The position numbers and the translations under genes were made by a program. Of a stretch of DNA of 64,000 bases, positions 1 through 11,719 are shown piece after piece (position 1 is the first letter of the stretch; every line of letters starts with the position of its first letter). Below the pieces are notes generated by a model. That model ran no database searches and had not been told where the DNA came from. It saw only the letters and a program-made list of their open reading frames with translations. Source of the DNA: Varroa destructor (lineage: Eukaryota > Arthropoda > Arachnida > Mesostigmata > Varroidae); NCBI RefSeq assembly GCF_002443255.2, contig NW_019211455.1, positions 38,426,051 through 38,490,050 of the forward strand, written 5' to 3'.

Positions 1-538
1 TTTGATCATAAGCATGCATGTCCAGAGGTAGTAATCACTATGTAAATCGATTCGATAGATGAGTGTGATTATTGTCATTATAACTTACGCGAAGTTATTA
101 CGTACTCACCTATGCTAATCATTTTTTTTGCAACCGCTCTGTCTACTTACACGATTAGTATATACGAAGTTTTGTAATACTAAGTTGTTCGGCATTAAGT
201 TAATGAACCCCTTTTTCCGGAACAGAGTTGCACCTTTTCTTCATACTGGTCGTGCTAAGAGCGCCCTTTTTCGATGTATTGATACCGGCATTTTAAGGTT
301 CATAATCGCATCCAAAGGGCCGAATTACCAACTTAGCATGTGGGGCTTCACTGGCCTTTATCATAAAAAACTCTTCAATTATGATTAAATGCGCTAATTT
401 TTACATTTCTATGCACATATACAAAACACCTATAGGTCATTAAGAGATCGGCTAACTAGTCTACGTTCAATGGCCAAGTGACTCGAACTTTTCTTAATCT
501 GCACTCCTTTTCACATAAATTCGGCCGTTTCATATCAG
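1..538. other. No supported gene
   Basis: AT-rich sequence with only short shadow ORFs. The last ~50 bases are pyrimidine-biased and end in an AG that could be the 3' splice site of the exon candidate starting at 539. Confidence 0.5.
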
Positions 539-595
539 CATCGCCTTCCAAATGGCTCCGGCTGACTGGATAGCGTTTTCCATTACTAGTTCTAG
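539..595 (+). CDS. Candidate internal exon, DOMON-like fragment
   Basis: A 57-bp segment lies between a plausible acceptor (ending CATATCAG) and a strong donor (TCTAG|GTGAGT). Only one of three frames is open. It begins with one base of a split codon, reads IAFQMAPADWIAFSITSS, and ends with two bases of the next codon, so the exon is symmetric (phase 2 on both sides). The pattern of a hydrophobic strand, then an acidic residue and W-I-A-F, resembles the strand in DOMON domains (Knickkopf, Skeletor, tyramine beta-hydroxylase families), where an aromatic-[IV]-[AG]-F motif is typical. This is pattern resemblance over 18 residues only. A chance exon is quite possible. Confidence 0.22.
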
Positions 596-1041
596 GTGAG
601 TATCAAATTATCTGGGGCTATATAGCGAACATCGTTTCATTCTGCCTTTTTTTCATGGATGTATCCTTGAGGAACGTCTACTAACTCCTCAGGATCCCGA
701 GCTATCTAGCACGATTGATTCTTTCCTCTTTGGACAATACTCCGTAATAACAAACGGCCTTTAGATCCATTGCGATTTACGCCTGAACCTATGTACAAGC
801 TAAATTGCTTCCTCTCCGGTTCTATACCAGTTTTTTCGCCTGATCGCTGTTTGGTGGATGGTACGTGACTGCTTCATCCATCTGCAACGGCGATGTGTTC
901 CTCTTGTCTCGAATTGCACCTGGTATTATCATAAGAAACAAACCGTTGAAAGTGGCAATCTTTTTTACCATTTATTGGCCGTTAATTGCATGCGCTCAAC
1001 TGGATAGCCTTTATTACGCACCTGCCAAAAAGAATTTACAG

Positions 1042-1141
1042 NNNNNNNNNNNNNNNNNNNNNNNNNNNNNNNNNNNNNNNNNNNNNNNNNNNNNNNNNNN
1101 NNNNNNNNNNNNNNNNNNNNNNNNNNNNNNNNNNNNNNNNN
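1042..1141. other. Assembly gap of exactly 100 N
   Basis: One hundred consecutive N. This round number is the usual placeholder for a scaffold gap of unknown length, so the sequences on either side may not be adjacent at the implied distance. The reading frames that run through it (around 865-1182 on both strands) have no meaning. Confidence 0.99.
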
Positions 1142-3950
1142 ATATATGCATATTCCAGGTAGAAAAAAATCACTTGACATAGTCTCTACGGGGGCAAGGA
1201 ATCGCTATATGCGCCTGTTCAAGGTTGGGACTTTTTTGCAGAGCTCTTTGACTGTGAGGACTTCTAACGAGAAATATACCGACAAAGATTCACGCACACA
1301 GAAGAGCTCACCTGGTTACAAGGCTAAATGTAGTTACATAACCGCTTCTGTAGTAGACAGGGCCAGAAGTCCTGAGGCACTATAAATCGGATCATGGGTC
1401 AGCAAAGACAACATCTGTGAGATGCTATCGAGGCGATGCTGGCGATATTGATGTGGCAAGCTCGGTTCGACTCTTGTATGTGCGCAATTCAAACACCTTT
1501 ACTACGTGTGTATAATAAAGTATGATGTATTAATGATATATAATGGATTGAGGCAAGTATGCCAGAAGGAGAATATGTTGAGGGCATGTAAAAAGTGACA
1601 TTCGTTTACGAAATCCGTGCTTGACCGCGCTAGAACTAAAGTTTTTACGAGACGTAGTTAGCTCGTTAGGTAACCGATTCGACACGTATGCCATACAAGC
1701 TTTAGCAGGGTATAATTGTTGTGGCAAGTTCGCTCATAACTTGCTTTGGAGGCAGGAAAGAGGAGAAGGTCGTGCGAAAGTTTTTGTCGGTCGGTCATGC
1801 ACCCCTTATCCGTTTACAAGACGAAAATATGGAAAACAACAAGGGGACGGTTGATTTAATGCGTTGAAACGACTCTCCATTTTGTCCGACGACATCTGCT
1901 TCCCACACTGAACTTCCCGATGAATCGAATGAACTCGATGATTATATGATAGGTGTGTAAAACGAATTAGGGTGTGGCCTCATAGTGTGCACGTACATAA
2001 CACGATCAAAAAATCTTAGCTGAAAGTTGAAAGCCAGAGCTATTAAGAGGCGTAGTAGACTAAACCCAGCTGACATACATATTAGTATACACACAAGCGT
2101 AATAAACAAAAAAATAACTTGAGTTAATTAAAACCACATAGATTACATACTTGCCTGCTACAATTGACGTTTACGTGATAACGTGTAGTCTAATTTATGA
2201 AGGTTTGCATGGTTAGTTTTTTGTGTTCTACGGGAAAGCGTTGTTCTAACCGATGCTATGTAGTCATTAATATGTTTTAGTACAGCCAAGTGGAAAACGT
2301 TCTCGGGACGTGGAAGAACGGCTTGCATCACACATATAATTAGATCAGCTGATGCGAGAGCTTTCTAAATCAATTGTATAAAAATTGCTGATGCCAACGA
2401 GCAGATTGATTGAAAATACAACAATTAAAATATTCGGTAATAAATAAGTTTAGTAAAACTGACGGCAGCGTCTCATTCTCAGTTTTAACAGGTTTAACAG
2501 AAACGTTACAAAAAATGCAAATTTCAATTTAGGCTATCGCTAGACCTTGCGCGCGTACTCGTTAATGATTAAATATTTGCTCTTTTTAGATATATGTATA
2601 AGCTTTAAGTATATTTAAAGCGGGCTAGCAGTGATATAAGGCTTACCTGAAGATAACTGTCGATAGATAATAGTGGCGCCAGATTTCAAATGGTATAATA
2701 ATATCATACTAACATCGCCGTATCCGATCTCGATATACTTCCACGCCGATGCCAGAAACATATAAATTTGCTATCATTGCCTTTACATCCAGCCGAGTAT
2801 CCCGATAAGGCCTACTGTCATCATTTATAAGGATGTCGCGACGCTTCTATTACCTCAATAGGCTCACTCCCGGTTATTGTCCTAATCGGCGATACCTATC
2901 GTAAACCTTGTAGTCCATTTCGCCCTATCCGCTGGACAGTCTTCACGAAGCTTGGCTGACAAGGATCGTAGAAAGCGGGAACACTTACAACGCGCATTCA
3001 GCTTTGCCATCCAACGCTGAATAATAGGTCTACTCAATAAGAGATAAATTATAATTATATATTTGTTCTGAGTCGAACCGGATTGAGCTGGCACGAGTAC
3101 GGCTTGAATAAAAATATAATTCAATAGGAATAGTTCTCGATATGTAACCATTTACAGAACATTTTAAGAAAAGCAATATAAAAGTTCCGGGGTAATAAGC
3201 GTCATCGCAATTACCAAGTTGTTTATGTTTACTGCAAATAATCAGCAATAGACCTGAACCCGAGTGGTCACTTACCCTTTCGTAACGACAGACAGGCGCC
3301 AGCTCATGGTTCTTGTTTTGCACGAAACGCTGACTGCGGTAGAATATTTGTAGCTCGAATTAGAAGGAGCTTGCGTTGTACCTCGTCCTTAGCCGAAAGC
3401 CCATCCACTATGTTACTACGTTGTTTCAGCTCGCAATCGTCAGACATACGCATAGTTCAGCTTGTAGAAGGCAACGATAATTACAAATATATTTTGAAAG
3501 ATGTTTATAAGATAATCGGATCTGACAACAATTATATTAAAAGCTACTAGCGAAAGAAGATAAGCTAACTAAGGTGCCAAAACTGGTACAGTTTATCTAA
3601 TTTTTTTTGTCTATTAGTACTACGGCTAAATGGCGCTCGCCGCTCGATCTGTGCCGTAGCTTTTCGGGCACACATTGCAAATATCGAGCCATTTTTTGAC
3701 CTGAAGAGGCTTTTGTGCAAACTACGTTGATATTTACTTTTAGGCGTTTGCCTCTGACATCGGGGGCTTCAGCTAGAATTACTTTATTGCAGTATGCATT
3801 AAATTCACATTTCCCGTTTACCTCTAATCCCGAATTAGTACTTGTCTTAATACGGCTTCGAATCCATGTGGTTGGGAGGAAGGGGAGAAGCTCTTGACAT
3901 TCAAGACAAGGTTATGCTCTCCCCCTTTTTCTTTTTCACTGTTGTTTCTC
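1142..3950. other. No confidently supported gene
   Basis: AT-rich, with short ORFs on both strands and no codon signature I trust. A strong minus-strand donor (TCTTCAG|GTAAGC) sits at about 2641-2650, and another minus-strand acceptor/donor pair brackets about 3273-3330 (open frame containing NKNHELAPVCRYER). Both could be small exons. A very good plus-strand acceptor occurs at 3955-3956 after a C/T-rich run from about 3920. The downstream frame (from 3957) is hydrophobic and opens for about 45 codons without a clear donor. Confidence 0.4.
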
Positions 3951-4161
3951 CTTCAGTTTCATTGTTTTTATAACACTCGAAAGGTGCCGCCTGGCAACAC
4001 TCTTCATCTTACGCTACGTATTCTACTATGATGCAGCAACTATTGTGCTACTACCTCATTGCTGTTACAACTCTTGGAGAAAGTTTTAACTATGCTTCGT
4101 TTCGAATAACCGTTTGACCCTTATACATTTCAAACTGCTCCGCGCCCGCGATGTCTCATAG

Positions 4162-4233
4162 TGTTGTCCGAAGCTGGACTTTGACGGGGGGACTTGAGGT
4201 GGTTTATCGGAGTCCATTATATTATTTCAGAAA
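4162..4233 (+). CDS. Candidate 72-bp exon, unrecognised
   Basis: Bounded by an AG at 4160-4161 and a GTGAGT donor at 4234. Only one frame is open across it: one base, then VVRSWTLTGGLEVVYRSPLYYFRK-type sequence split here as VVRSWTLTGG followed by LEVVYRSPLYYF, then two bases. It is symmetric phase 2, the same phase as the candidates at 539-595 and 6059-6130. The upstream pyrimidine tract is weak. No family recognised; it overlaps none of the other models and could be chance. Confidence 0.18.
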
Positions 4234-4536
4234 GTGAGTACCTCTTTTTTTTTAAAAAACAGTTGCTCCTCTATGATTTCATAACTTGTGCTTCCACAAG
4301 AGCCGCGTAGGATCCGCTACTCAGTAAAGCCGCTTTCTTTTTCTTCGGCCAGGTTTCCTAACTTCCGACAATAGCCCATTTGGCTTTTGTACTCTCAGAA
4401 TCACCTTTCTTGTCATTTGCTTCAGATATGGCATTTCAGTCAGATCCTAAGGAAACGACACACCGCACCTATTGGGTACCAACCTCAGCCCGCCACGTCA
4501 TCCAGAGGTGTGTTTCTCTAGCTGCAGTTCCATCTC

Positions 4537-4704
4537 CTAACAATGATCACCAAAGATATAGTTCTTATTCTTCCCAGCATAGATAATCTGAGCACTTTGT
4601 CGTGGGCAAAGCTCCACTGCTTCTAGGATGGATTTGATGTCTCGCACTGTTGATAATTCAAAATTCAATACTATTCCTTTTTTTTCAATCTTCGAGGTAG
4701 CTAA
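4537..4704 (-). CDS. Exon encoding a ubiquitin-like domain
   Basis: On the minus strand a strong acceptor (pyrimidine-rich stretch ending TCCCTTTTAG) is followed by 55 open codons and a TAG at 4537-4539. The translation contains KKGIVLNFELS (compare the second beta strand of ubiquitin), then STVRDIKSILEA (first helix), then CPRQSAQIIYAGK (third strand). From the Thr through the AGK it aligns to ubiquitin residues 22-48 with no gap: Thr22, Lys27, Glu34, Pro37, Ile44 and Ala-Gly-Lys 46-48 are identical, and Val23, Ile26, Leu30, Ile43 and Tyr45 are conservative. The Ile44-containing patch is the usual binding surface of ubiquitin folds. The beta-1 strand must come from an upstream exon. Either this is the last exon or the frame leaves through a weak donor (TTTG|GTGATC) near 4555. 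There is no C-terminal Gly-Gly, so it is more likely a ubiquitin-like domain inside a larger protein than a conjugated modifier. The exact family is unresolved. Confidence 0.5.
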   Translation of the reverse strand, partial: LATSKIEKKGIVLNFELSTVRDIKSILEAVELCPRQSAQIIYAGKNKNYIFGDHC

Positions 4705-4920
4705 CTAAAAGGGAGATAAGGAGATATTCCCTTGACCACCAGCGTGTCGGAAATCACGCTTCAGATCATCAAGTTCAAGGTGTACCTTACGTCCTGAGAA
4801 ATTGCTGGGCGGACACCCATGGACTTTGGCAGGTTTCAGGGGCAGTTACAACTCTAGTCGTTGCCTCTTAGACCCGAGTTAATTTTTTTGCGCTCTTCGT
4901 TCGTCTATTTCGCTATGCAG

Positions 4921-5061
4921 CCTGTTCATGATAAAAGCTTCAAATATAAAATACATAGGGGAGGCAGACCAGTTTGTACAAACGTTAAGATTTTCAGACT
5001 TTGATATATCTACTCGCCTAAAGTTTTTTTCCGCTTTTTTGGGACAAAGAAAAGTCCTTTG
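4921..5061 (+). CDS. Candidate exon, unrecognised
   Basis: A strong acceptor (long T/C-rich tract ending CGCTATGCAG at 4920) opens a single frame for 46 codons with segments LFMIKASNIKYIGEADQF and STRLKFFSAFLGQRK. A possible donor CTTTG|GTAACT lies at 5062. One base at the start and two at the end make it phase 2/2. The minus strand is also open here, so strand is not settled. No motif recognised. Confidence 0.18.
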
Positions 5062-6058
5062 GTAACTGCGTCCCATTTTGTCCAAACAATGTTTATTCGC
5101 CTATTAAGCATTGGATATACTATACCATTTGATGGTCTAGAGATGATAATCAGTATTATTACCATGTTTTTGTGCTTGGGGGCATTCTAAACTACACTAC
5201 AGTCTCTGCCGATCGCGTCTTTCGACACCTTATTGATCGGCTTTCTAAGGCTAGGATTCGAATCTATTCCGGCCTCCCATTCGGTTAAGGTATCATTTTG
5301 ATAACCTGGTTTCCGTGCCTATACTCTGTGATCATTGAAGCTCCCTGGAACACCTGCGACATCTCTCTATGATAGCGCGGTTAGTAACGTGCTTGCCTAC
5401 AGAAGTCGGGAACATGTGGTAGTTCATTTTTGAATCTCTGCGTACACACATGTCATACGATAAAACCCAGTTGTAATATCAGACGTGTAAAACACATTTT
5501 CTTCTACCAGTAAGCCTGCATAAGTGCCGTCGCTATCTATATAGAAAACGACCTCTATAGATGGTATATATGAATTTATGTCCGTAATTGATTATCTGTC
5601 GGTATCTTCTAGCCAACTGTTGTAAGGGTAGCGTTTTTTTAAGTCACATGAGCCTGTGCCTTCAGTCAATGGCCACTGCGTAGAAATTCTTAGCTTTGTT
5701 GCTTCACGCAAGTTGTTTCCTAGCCCATCTAGGAACCTTGAGCAATTTTCGCCGCTAGTCTTTGAAGATATATCTGTCCCACTCCAAACAATCCATTATT
5801 TCGTTTAGTCTCCTCTGCAGCCTTTTCTCTTTGGTGTGGTAATCGTTGGTGTGATATCTCAACTAACATCAGTCAATCAATACTTCTTTTGCGACTCTAT
5901 CTAGTTCTCAAACAGAGCGTACGTCAATTTTGTATCGTGTGTTATTGTTCTGCGTTAATGCATCATTGGGCCTATTTAGAATAACCTGGAGCACCTTCAT
6001 CATCGTTTCTAGCATTCGTGATTGGGTCTCTAATGTTGCTCAACTTCCCTTCTTCCAG
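5062..6058. other. No confidently supported gene
   Basis: Mostly AT-rich filler. A clean acceptor (TTTAGTCTCCTCTGCAG) ends at about 5820 and is followed by a 27-codon hydrophobic frame (PFLFGVVIVGVISQL...) that runs into a stop with no good donor, so it is not called as an exon. Confidence 0.4.
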
Positions 6059-6130
6059 TATCGCCAGCGTCGCATATAAAGACCGCCTTCTTTTTCGAGC
6101 AGCTTTGTGCCCCGCATCTTGCCGAAACTT
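6059..6130 (+). CDS. Candidate 72-bp exon with strong splice sites
   Basis: The acceptor is excellent (TTGCTCAACTTCCCTTCTTCCAG) and the donor is canonical (ACTT|GTAAGT). Two frames are open. One gives IASVAYKDRLLFRAALCP (phase 2/2, compatible with the candidates at 539-595 and 4162-4233). The other gives SPASHIKTAFFFEQLCAPHL (phase 1/1). The length is a multiple of three either way. Splice signals are the main evidence; the frame and product are unknown. Confidence 0.3.
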
Positions 6131-9100
6131 GTAAGTTTAAACTTGGATGAGCTTGTCGTATTGTTGAGTCGCTTTACTGCACTGCTTCACTCCGTTGTGA
6201 CCGAATTATTCTTACCGTTCTGTTGAAATGATTCCATTGCAGTTCTGACATTACCCGACTTTAGTTGACCGTCCTATTAATTAATTCAATCGCTTATATT
6301 CTTATGTTATGAGCCAATTTTAGATATTTGATTGCACGGTTCGCTTCATGGAAAACACGGAAAAAATAGGTCCAAGAGCCAATTTTATGTCTATCATAAC
6401 GCGTTTTAGTCCGTTGAAAGTTACAGATATTGCAATATGGACCTGGATCTGTTATGTTCATCGTAGCGTGTTCCTACGAAGAGGAAGTGACATCAAATTT
6501 TAGGGAAATTGACCGTTTATTTAGCACATTAGACATACAATAGATACAAACGTAACTGTTTCAAGGTGCAGTATTGTCTGGAGATAAAAAGCTAAAATCA
6601 AATGGCGTAGTCAAACATCTTATTCATAGTCGACGAAGTACCGGCTTAGATTTGAATGTTAGACTACAACTGGTAACAACTTCGTCAGAGTGATGATCCG
6701 GTTGTCATCGATACTTTTTTGGTGGCTGATATTCAATGCACGCACATACCGCAAATCTCCCTAATTAATATACTGCCAGCGTGCAGTTAGCGCATCGTGG
6801 TGACATTAGAGAAAGTCCTGTTTTGCCTTAGGGGGACTATAGCCATCAACTGATTGAAATAGGCAAATCTAATCTTTTTAATTACTATCCTGCGGTCCTT
6901 CTCTTATTCGACTTTCTAAACATCGGTTTTTTACGACGCAGCAGCGCCCCCTGTAAGCAAAAGGGACGGAATTTTTGCACAGCAAAGACATCTAACAGAA
7001 TATATTATAAGGGAATATATTCAATAAAAATATTGCTATTTAGTCAAAGGAACAACAACAAGTGCTGAATCAGTATTAGAGAATTAGTAACTGCCTGTAT
7101 CATTTGGATTCTGAATTTACGTTTGCGCATCCCTTTGAGTACTCTTCTAAGATAGCTCATTTTTTCCAAATACCCCAAAAAAAATTACTGTTTTTTGTAA
7201 AAAAATCCTAAGCAGCATCATAAAGTCGCCCAAGGTAGTTACAAGGAAAGTTAAATGACTTTCGGCTTCGATAGGTTTTCGAACAATGCTGGTTCGAGCT
7301 TCTTAAAGCGAACTTAAAAGCTTAATATGACGCACTGGACCACCCCGAAGTGGACATTTATAAAAAACCTTTGGTATCTGCTACACTTATTCTCAAAAAG
7401 TTTGATTCTGTAATAATATGTAGAACCTTGTGCGTTTGATAAGATCTCGAAATAACTAATATCTTGAAAAACATCCGCGGTAACCACTCAGTACGCTCAG
7501 GCTCAGTGGGTTATATACTTAATTACAACTTTTAAGATCACGTTATGATCTAAGTTCGTTATGTGCTGAACCGTGTGCTGGAATATACAGCGGCGATAGC
7601 GGACGTAACATAGAGAAAGCTAACAATGCACCAGTTCGAACTACCGCAGCTTCGTTATTCAGAGCTCTCTAATTTAATTTCTACCGACGGGTTTTGCTCT
7701 TGGTACCACTATGACGCATCGCTTTAGCGGCGAACCCCCTTGACCTGCAACCAAGTGTTTCTACGTTCGTATTAGATAATGACTGAGAAATGTTCATAGT
7801 GCCGTTCAGTCTGGTACTCTGCATGCATACTACCATATATACCAGCGAGTTCTTTGATTAAATTTTGTTTTGATCCCTATCGCTGTTCAGTTGTTTCAAG
7901 ACAAATCAGTTTTAACGGTTCTAAGAAAACTAGCTACTGAAAAATGAACAAATACCTAAAAGCCATAACTTATCATTTGTTTAAGCAGTACTGAATCATT
8001 CGTTTTCTAGACAGGTCTATCTTAACCAAAGGGATGCCAATGTATGGGGTATACTGGCTTGACACGTACTAAAGTTGCCAAATCTGTTTAGTTACGAAGG
8101 TGAATCCTAAACATTACACGACGTTTTAGGCAAGCGAATGATTCAGACGAAAAAAATCTAGGCTAGACGCGTAAAATTGCTTGGCGGGAAGCTACTATGA
8201 GAACGGCTTTAATATAGTCACAATTACAAGGCTGTATCCTAAAAAACCGTATGAATTGTTAATAATCAGAAAAACTTCTCAGTTACTCACACTAAATTCT
8301 CCTAAAAACATAAGTGATTTGATTGATTCAATAAGCAATGTACCGTCTAATCGATACATCACCCGTTGAGCTGACCCCACCCAAATTGGCTGGCTCCAAA
8401 AACAACCAGGTACTACAAAGATACACCTAAAGAATGTGACGGCATACCCTTCTTAAACTAAGTCTCACTATGAGTTTGATGGTTACAAAGGGCTTTTATG
8501 TGCTATTTACGAAAGAATTTATCACGTACACATGTCACCTCTCACTTTTCCGCTACCCTAACAAACTTAGAATATTCCCGCTGTTTTTCTAAGGCAAAGC
8601 CACTAAATGGACCAAAAATATCATTGATTCCTTTATTGTTACTTTCCACCCCTGTGCCTGGTCTCAAGTAAAGGATAAAATAAGAAAAAAAGGAAAACCT
8701 CTTTAGATGAGCTACTGAATTATAAAAAAATATCCGTTGTTTGTTACAAGTTAACTTCAAATGCGTCAGATGTTGGCGCGACTCATAAAGGACCGTTAAA
8801 GAGATTTTCTTGAGCGGCGGAGTTCCAACATACCCATGACATGATTGAAACGTTTAAAGCTTGTCAATTTAAACGATAATTACGATATAATTCGAAACCT
8901 TTATAATGACTGTTACACTACGATAAGTTAATTTCTATTTCTTGCATACTGCAAATCGTCTACGTGCTAAAACTGCAGCTGAATGCTAGTACTTTCAAAA
9001 TTGCAACTCAACCTTGTCCCTAGGTCAACAGTACTATGCACTTTGTATGGAATCTTTATGCAGATTATACAATATATTAAAAGCAGTTAGCTCTTGTGCA

Positions 9101-9187
9101 AATGGAGGACCGTCGGCAATTCTTTGCCCTCCGTTTCTCTAGCTCTTGCCCGTGCCCTCGTTTCGTGGCACATTCTTGCTTTTTCAG
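6131..9187. other. No supported gene
   Basis: About 3 kb of AT-rich sequence. Only short ORFs on either strand, no microsatellite of note and no clear exon. The last 60 bases (9128-9187) are a strong pyrimidine tract leading into the acceptor at 9186-9187. Confidence 0.5.
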
Positions 9188-9316
9188 TTTGGAAGTTCGA
9201 AGTCGGACGTCTTCTATTACCATGTTGTCCATTTTGAAACGTTTCTTGTTGTAGCAAAGAATGACAAGATGATCCATCTTGAGGGCGACACGCATCCCAC
9301 ACGGAATGGATGTTAG
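9188..9316 (+). CDS. Candidate 3'-terminal exon, unrecognised
   Basis: A long C/T-rich run ending CTTTTTCAG is followed by one open frame of 42 codons ending in TAG at 9314. It includes SKSDVFYYHVVHFETFLV and KNDKMIHLEGDTHPTRNG. The other two frames close within 25 codons. The surrounding 9087-9560 island is GC-richer than its flanks and also carries a 148-codon open frame on the minus strand (9087-9533, containing KLTQLATAAASVRAGLGAIE). Strand is therefore ambiguous. No family recognised for either reading. Confidence 0.22.
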   Translation, partial: FGSSKSDVFYYHVVHFETFLVVAKNDKMIHLEGDTHPTRNGC

Positions 9317-9533
9317 ATTGGCATCGGGATACCGAGCTGCTGGAAAAAGGCCTTTGCGTCCAACCAGGCTGAGGTCTATACATCGAAACGACATAGATAG
9401 ATCCGGGCCCCCACAAGGAGGCAAGGTTTACGAAGAGGTCGTCGTCTGGCTTTTGTAGATCCTTTAAGCCTTCGATGGCTCCGAGGCCGGCGCGGACCGA
9501 CGCTGCCGCCGTCGCCAGTTGAGTGAGCTTCAC

Positions 9534-11430
9534 GCGACTGGCTCCTGCTCCTGTTTCCTGTCTAGCTGACGTTAGGAAACCGACTGAACTGTAACCCTAC
9601 GAGAAAATCTGTCAGATTCGCCAATGTTGGCGGCAAAACTCATTCAGCTGAACGGTTAAGCCGGCAATCCAGTTGCTACGGAATATTGGACAGCAGACCG
9701 CTAATGGATGCTGCACCCACAGCACTACTAATAAAGGCAGCCGACTGCCGAATTTTGTGACAAATAAACTGATTGAGTATAGGTTTGAGTTTGTATATCA
9801 TTTGTTTAAATATCAAAATCCCGTAATAGAAGAACACAAAGGTACGTTTTTTCTATTTGTTAAAGCGGACTTTGTTCAATATTTTTGAAAGGTTTTCATT
9901 TGTTTCGCGCTAAGCGTAAAAGTATGTCTGAGGTCTAAAAAGGCTAGTCTAAGTTAGCGAAAGTTGCCTTTTAAATAGGAGATTTGGCTGGCCAAGTTAC
10001 CGCTATGATTCGGTATTCAGTTATATTGATACCAGCTGCTTTATGTTTTTACTATGAAAATGGCCTAAGTAGTTTTTAGGAAACAGTGAGACAATTAAGG
10101 TTGTTCAGAACTGACCATCATGCCGTCCCTAGTCGACGGTAAATTATTTCAAATTGATAAAAGCTTAGTCTCTGAAACAAAGTTAATTTTTAATTGGAAT
10201 TGAGCCCAATGAGCGAACTGATCTATATAATCTATTTTTTAAAGAAATCTGTAGAAGTAGTGAAGGTTATAACTTGGCGGGAAAAATACAGTTAGATGAT
10301 AGATCACGTCTTGCAAATACTGGGTGCGAAAATAACCACTGAGCTTTCAGGGAGCCGAACTGCCATCAGTGTTTATTACGCCACATTAAGCGAAAGGTAC
10401 ATTGTAATGTAGTTTTTGTGACCAAAAAGTTATAATGAGAACCAGGAGACTATCCTGATTCAAAACGGTCTTGGCCTTCATTCAAATCTTCTGCGTATAA
10501 CGTTTTTGCAAACTTTGGCTATTAGGTTATTCCGCCGTAGCTCGTCCAGCGAGCTTTTTTCTGACTGCTTTGTTGTTAGCTCTGATCGATCGGTTTGAAT
10601 CAGCTAATTGTTCATTGCACAGTGTTCTTCTTCGTGAGCATAGTAAAATATTAAATTACTTTTATATAGAGATACTATTTTGTGCATAAATATATCGAAC
10701 AAGCAAGCATATCTGTACCAACACTATAATTTGTGGTTCAAAAATACATCGCTTAAGAAGTTGTTCTTCTTAGAAGAAATGGTAATATCGTTAAATCTAT
10801 GTATCAAAAGTAACCCATGACATGGCACAGATTAGTATAGTATGGCTAGTAAGTTAATTCCATATGAAGGCATTTGCACTCCGAACAAGCCCTGTAATCT
10901 ATTGTCTTACCATGTTAAAACTATCTGACTAACGTATTTTGTCCTACACAGTTTGTTGGTTAATGAAAAGTTTGTCCTGGCAGCGGTGTTTGGTCCAGCT
11001 GGACGAAGCTATGAAAACCTGGAAGTGTCTCAAGCAGAAGTGATACCTAAACGTGAAACCTAAAGTGAAAACTAGTAAACGTGCCGCCATTGCTGAATTG
11101 GCCGTCACGCTGTCACCGTAATATTATACTTATGGGGCAACCATAAGCAATATTGGAAAGCACAATATGCTTATGATAACAAATAGGTCAGTATAACTTG
11201 TTTTCAATAAACGGCACACATTGATGTAATAAAAAGCTAACAGGCGTCAATTGGATCATTATCAAGACATAACTGATGTTCCATCTATTTTCACTCAATT
11301 GCACACTTCCATTTGCGTGCGAAGACGCAGTGTAAGTGAAATAGGCTGTTTCATAAGCGACAGAGAATGGCGGATGTGCCGATTCAATAGAACTTTTTGC
11401 TGCTGGGAAAAAACACGCTGGTGCTCTCAC
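9534..11430. other. No supported gene
   Basis: AT-rich, with short ORFs only. Around 11251-11562 the plus strand is also open (segment QVLPQLVTTGNFRFEDIRL), overlapping the minus-strand exon described next. Confidence 0.45.
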
Positions 11431-11573
11431 CAGCAGGTGCTTCCACAGCTGGTAACAACCGGTAACTTCCGCTTCGAAGACATCCGATTATCCCATCCGC
11501 CCACCTGTCCGTTCGTCTGCCTGGTTCATGAGGAGCAGTCATCGAGAAAGGTATTCCGCTAAATTTGGCGCCT
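11431..11573 (-). CDS. Candidate internal exon with strong splice sites
   Basis: Read on the minus strand, the acceptor is very strong (TCCTTTTGTTTGTCTTCGTAACAG) and the donor is good (CCTGCTG|GTGAGA). Over 143 bp exactly one frame stays open. It starts with one base of a split codon and ends with one, and contains GAKFSGIPFSMTAPHEPGRR, DRWADGIIGCLRSGSYR and LLPAVEAPA. The region is GC-rich relative to its flanks. The plus strand also has an open frame between an acceptor-like CTCACCAG and a donor-like AAAG|GTATTC, so orientation is not certain. No domain recognised. Confidence 0.4.
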
Positions 11574-11630
11574 CTGTTACGAAGACAAACAAAAGGACAG
11601 GATGACCGTTTATACAGAACAACTCCCCAT

Positions 11631-11675
11631 GCTGCTGCTGCTGCTGCTGCTGTCGCCGCCGCCGCCGCCGCCGCC
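11631..11675. repeat. Compound (GCT)n-(GCC)n microsatellite
   Basis: About seven GCT units followed by TC and about seven GCC units. On the minus strand it lies in an open frame and would read as polyalanine interrupted by one threonine, 58 bp upstream of the candidate exon at 11431-11573. It may be coding homopeptide, untranslated leader, or just a microsatellite. Confidence 0.95.
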
Positions 11676-11719
11676 CGTTGATTCTCATTTATGTACGCTA
11701 TAGTAGCAGTTACTTTCAA

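Noticed and set aside
865..1182. Open frames on both strands spanning the N run
   Set aside because: They cross 100 N and owe their length to unknown bases.
1455..1480. B-box-like GGTTCGACTC
   Set aside because: No A-box at the right distance and no T stem pairing.
5245..5285. Minus-strand GATTCGAATCC resembling a T loop
   Set aside because: The G53 position is A and no cloverleaf could be drawn.
9087..9533. 148-aa minus-strand protein
   Set aside because: Starts at GTG, lies in a GC-rich patch where several frames are open, has no splice-site support, and conflicts with a better plus-strand acceptor.
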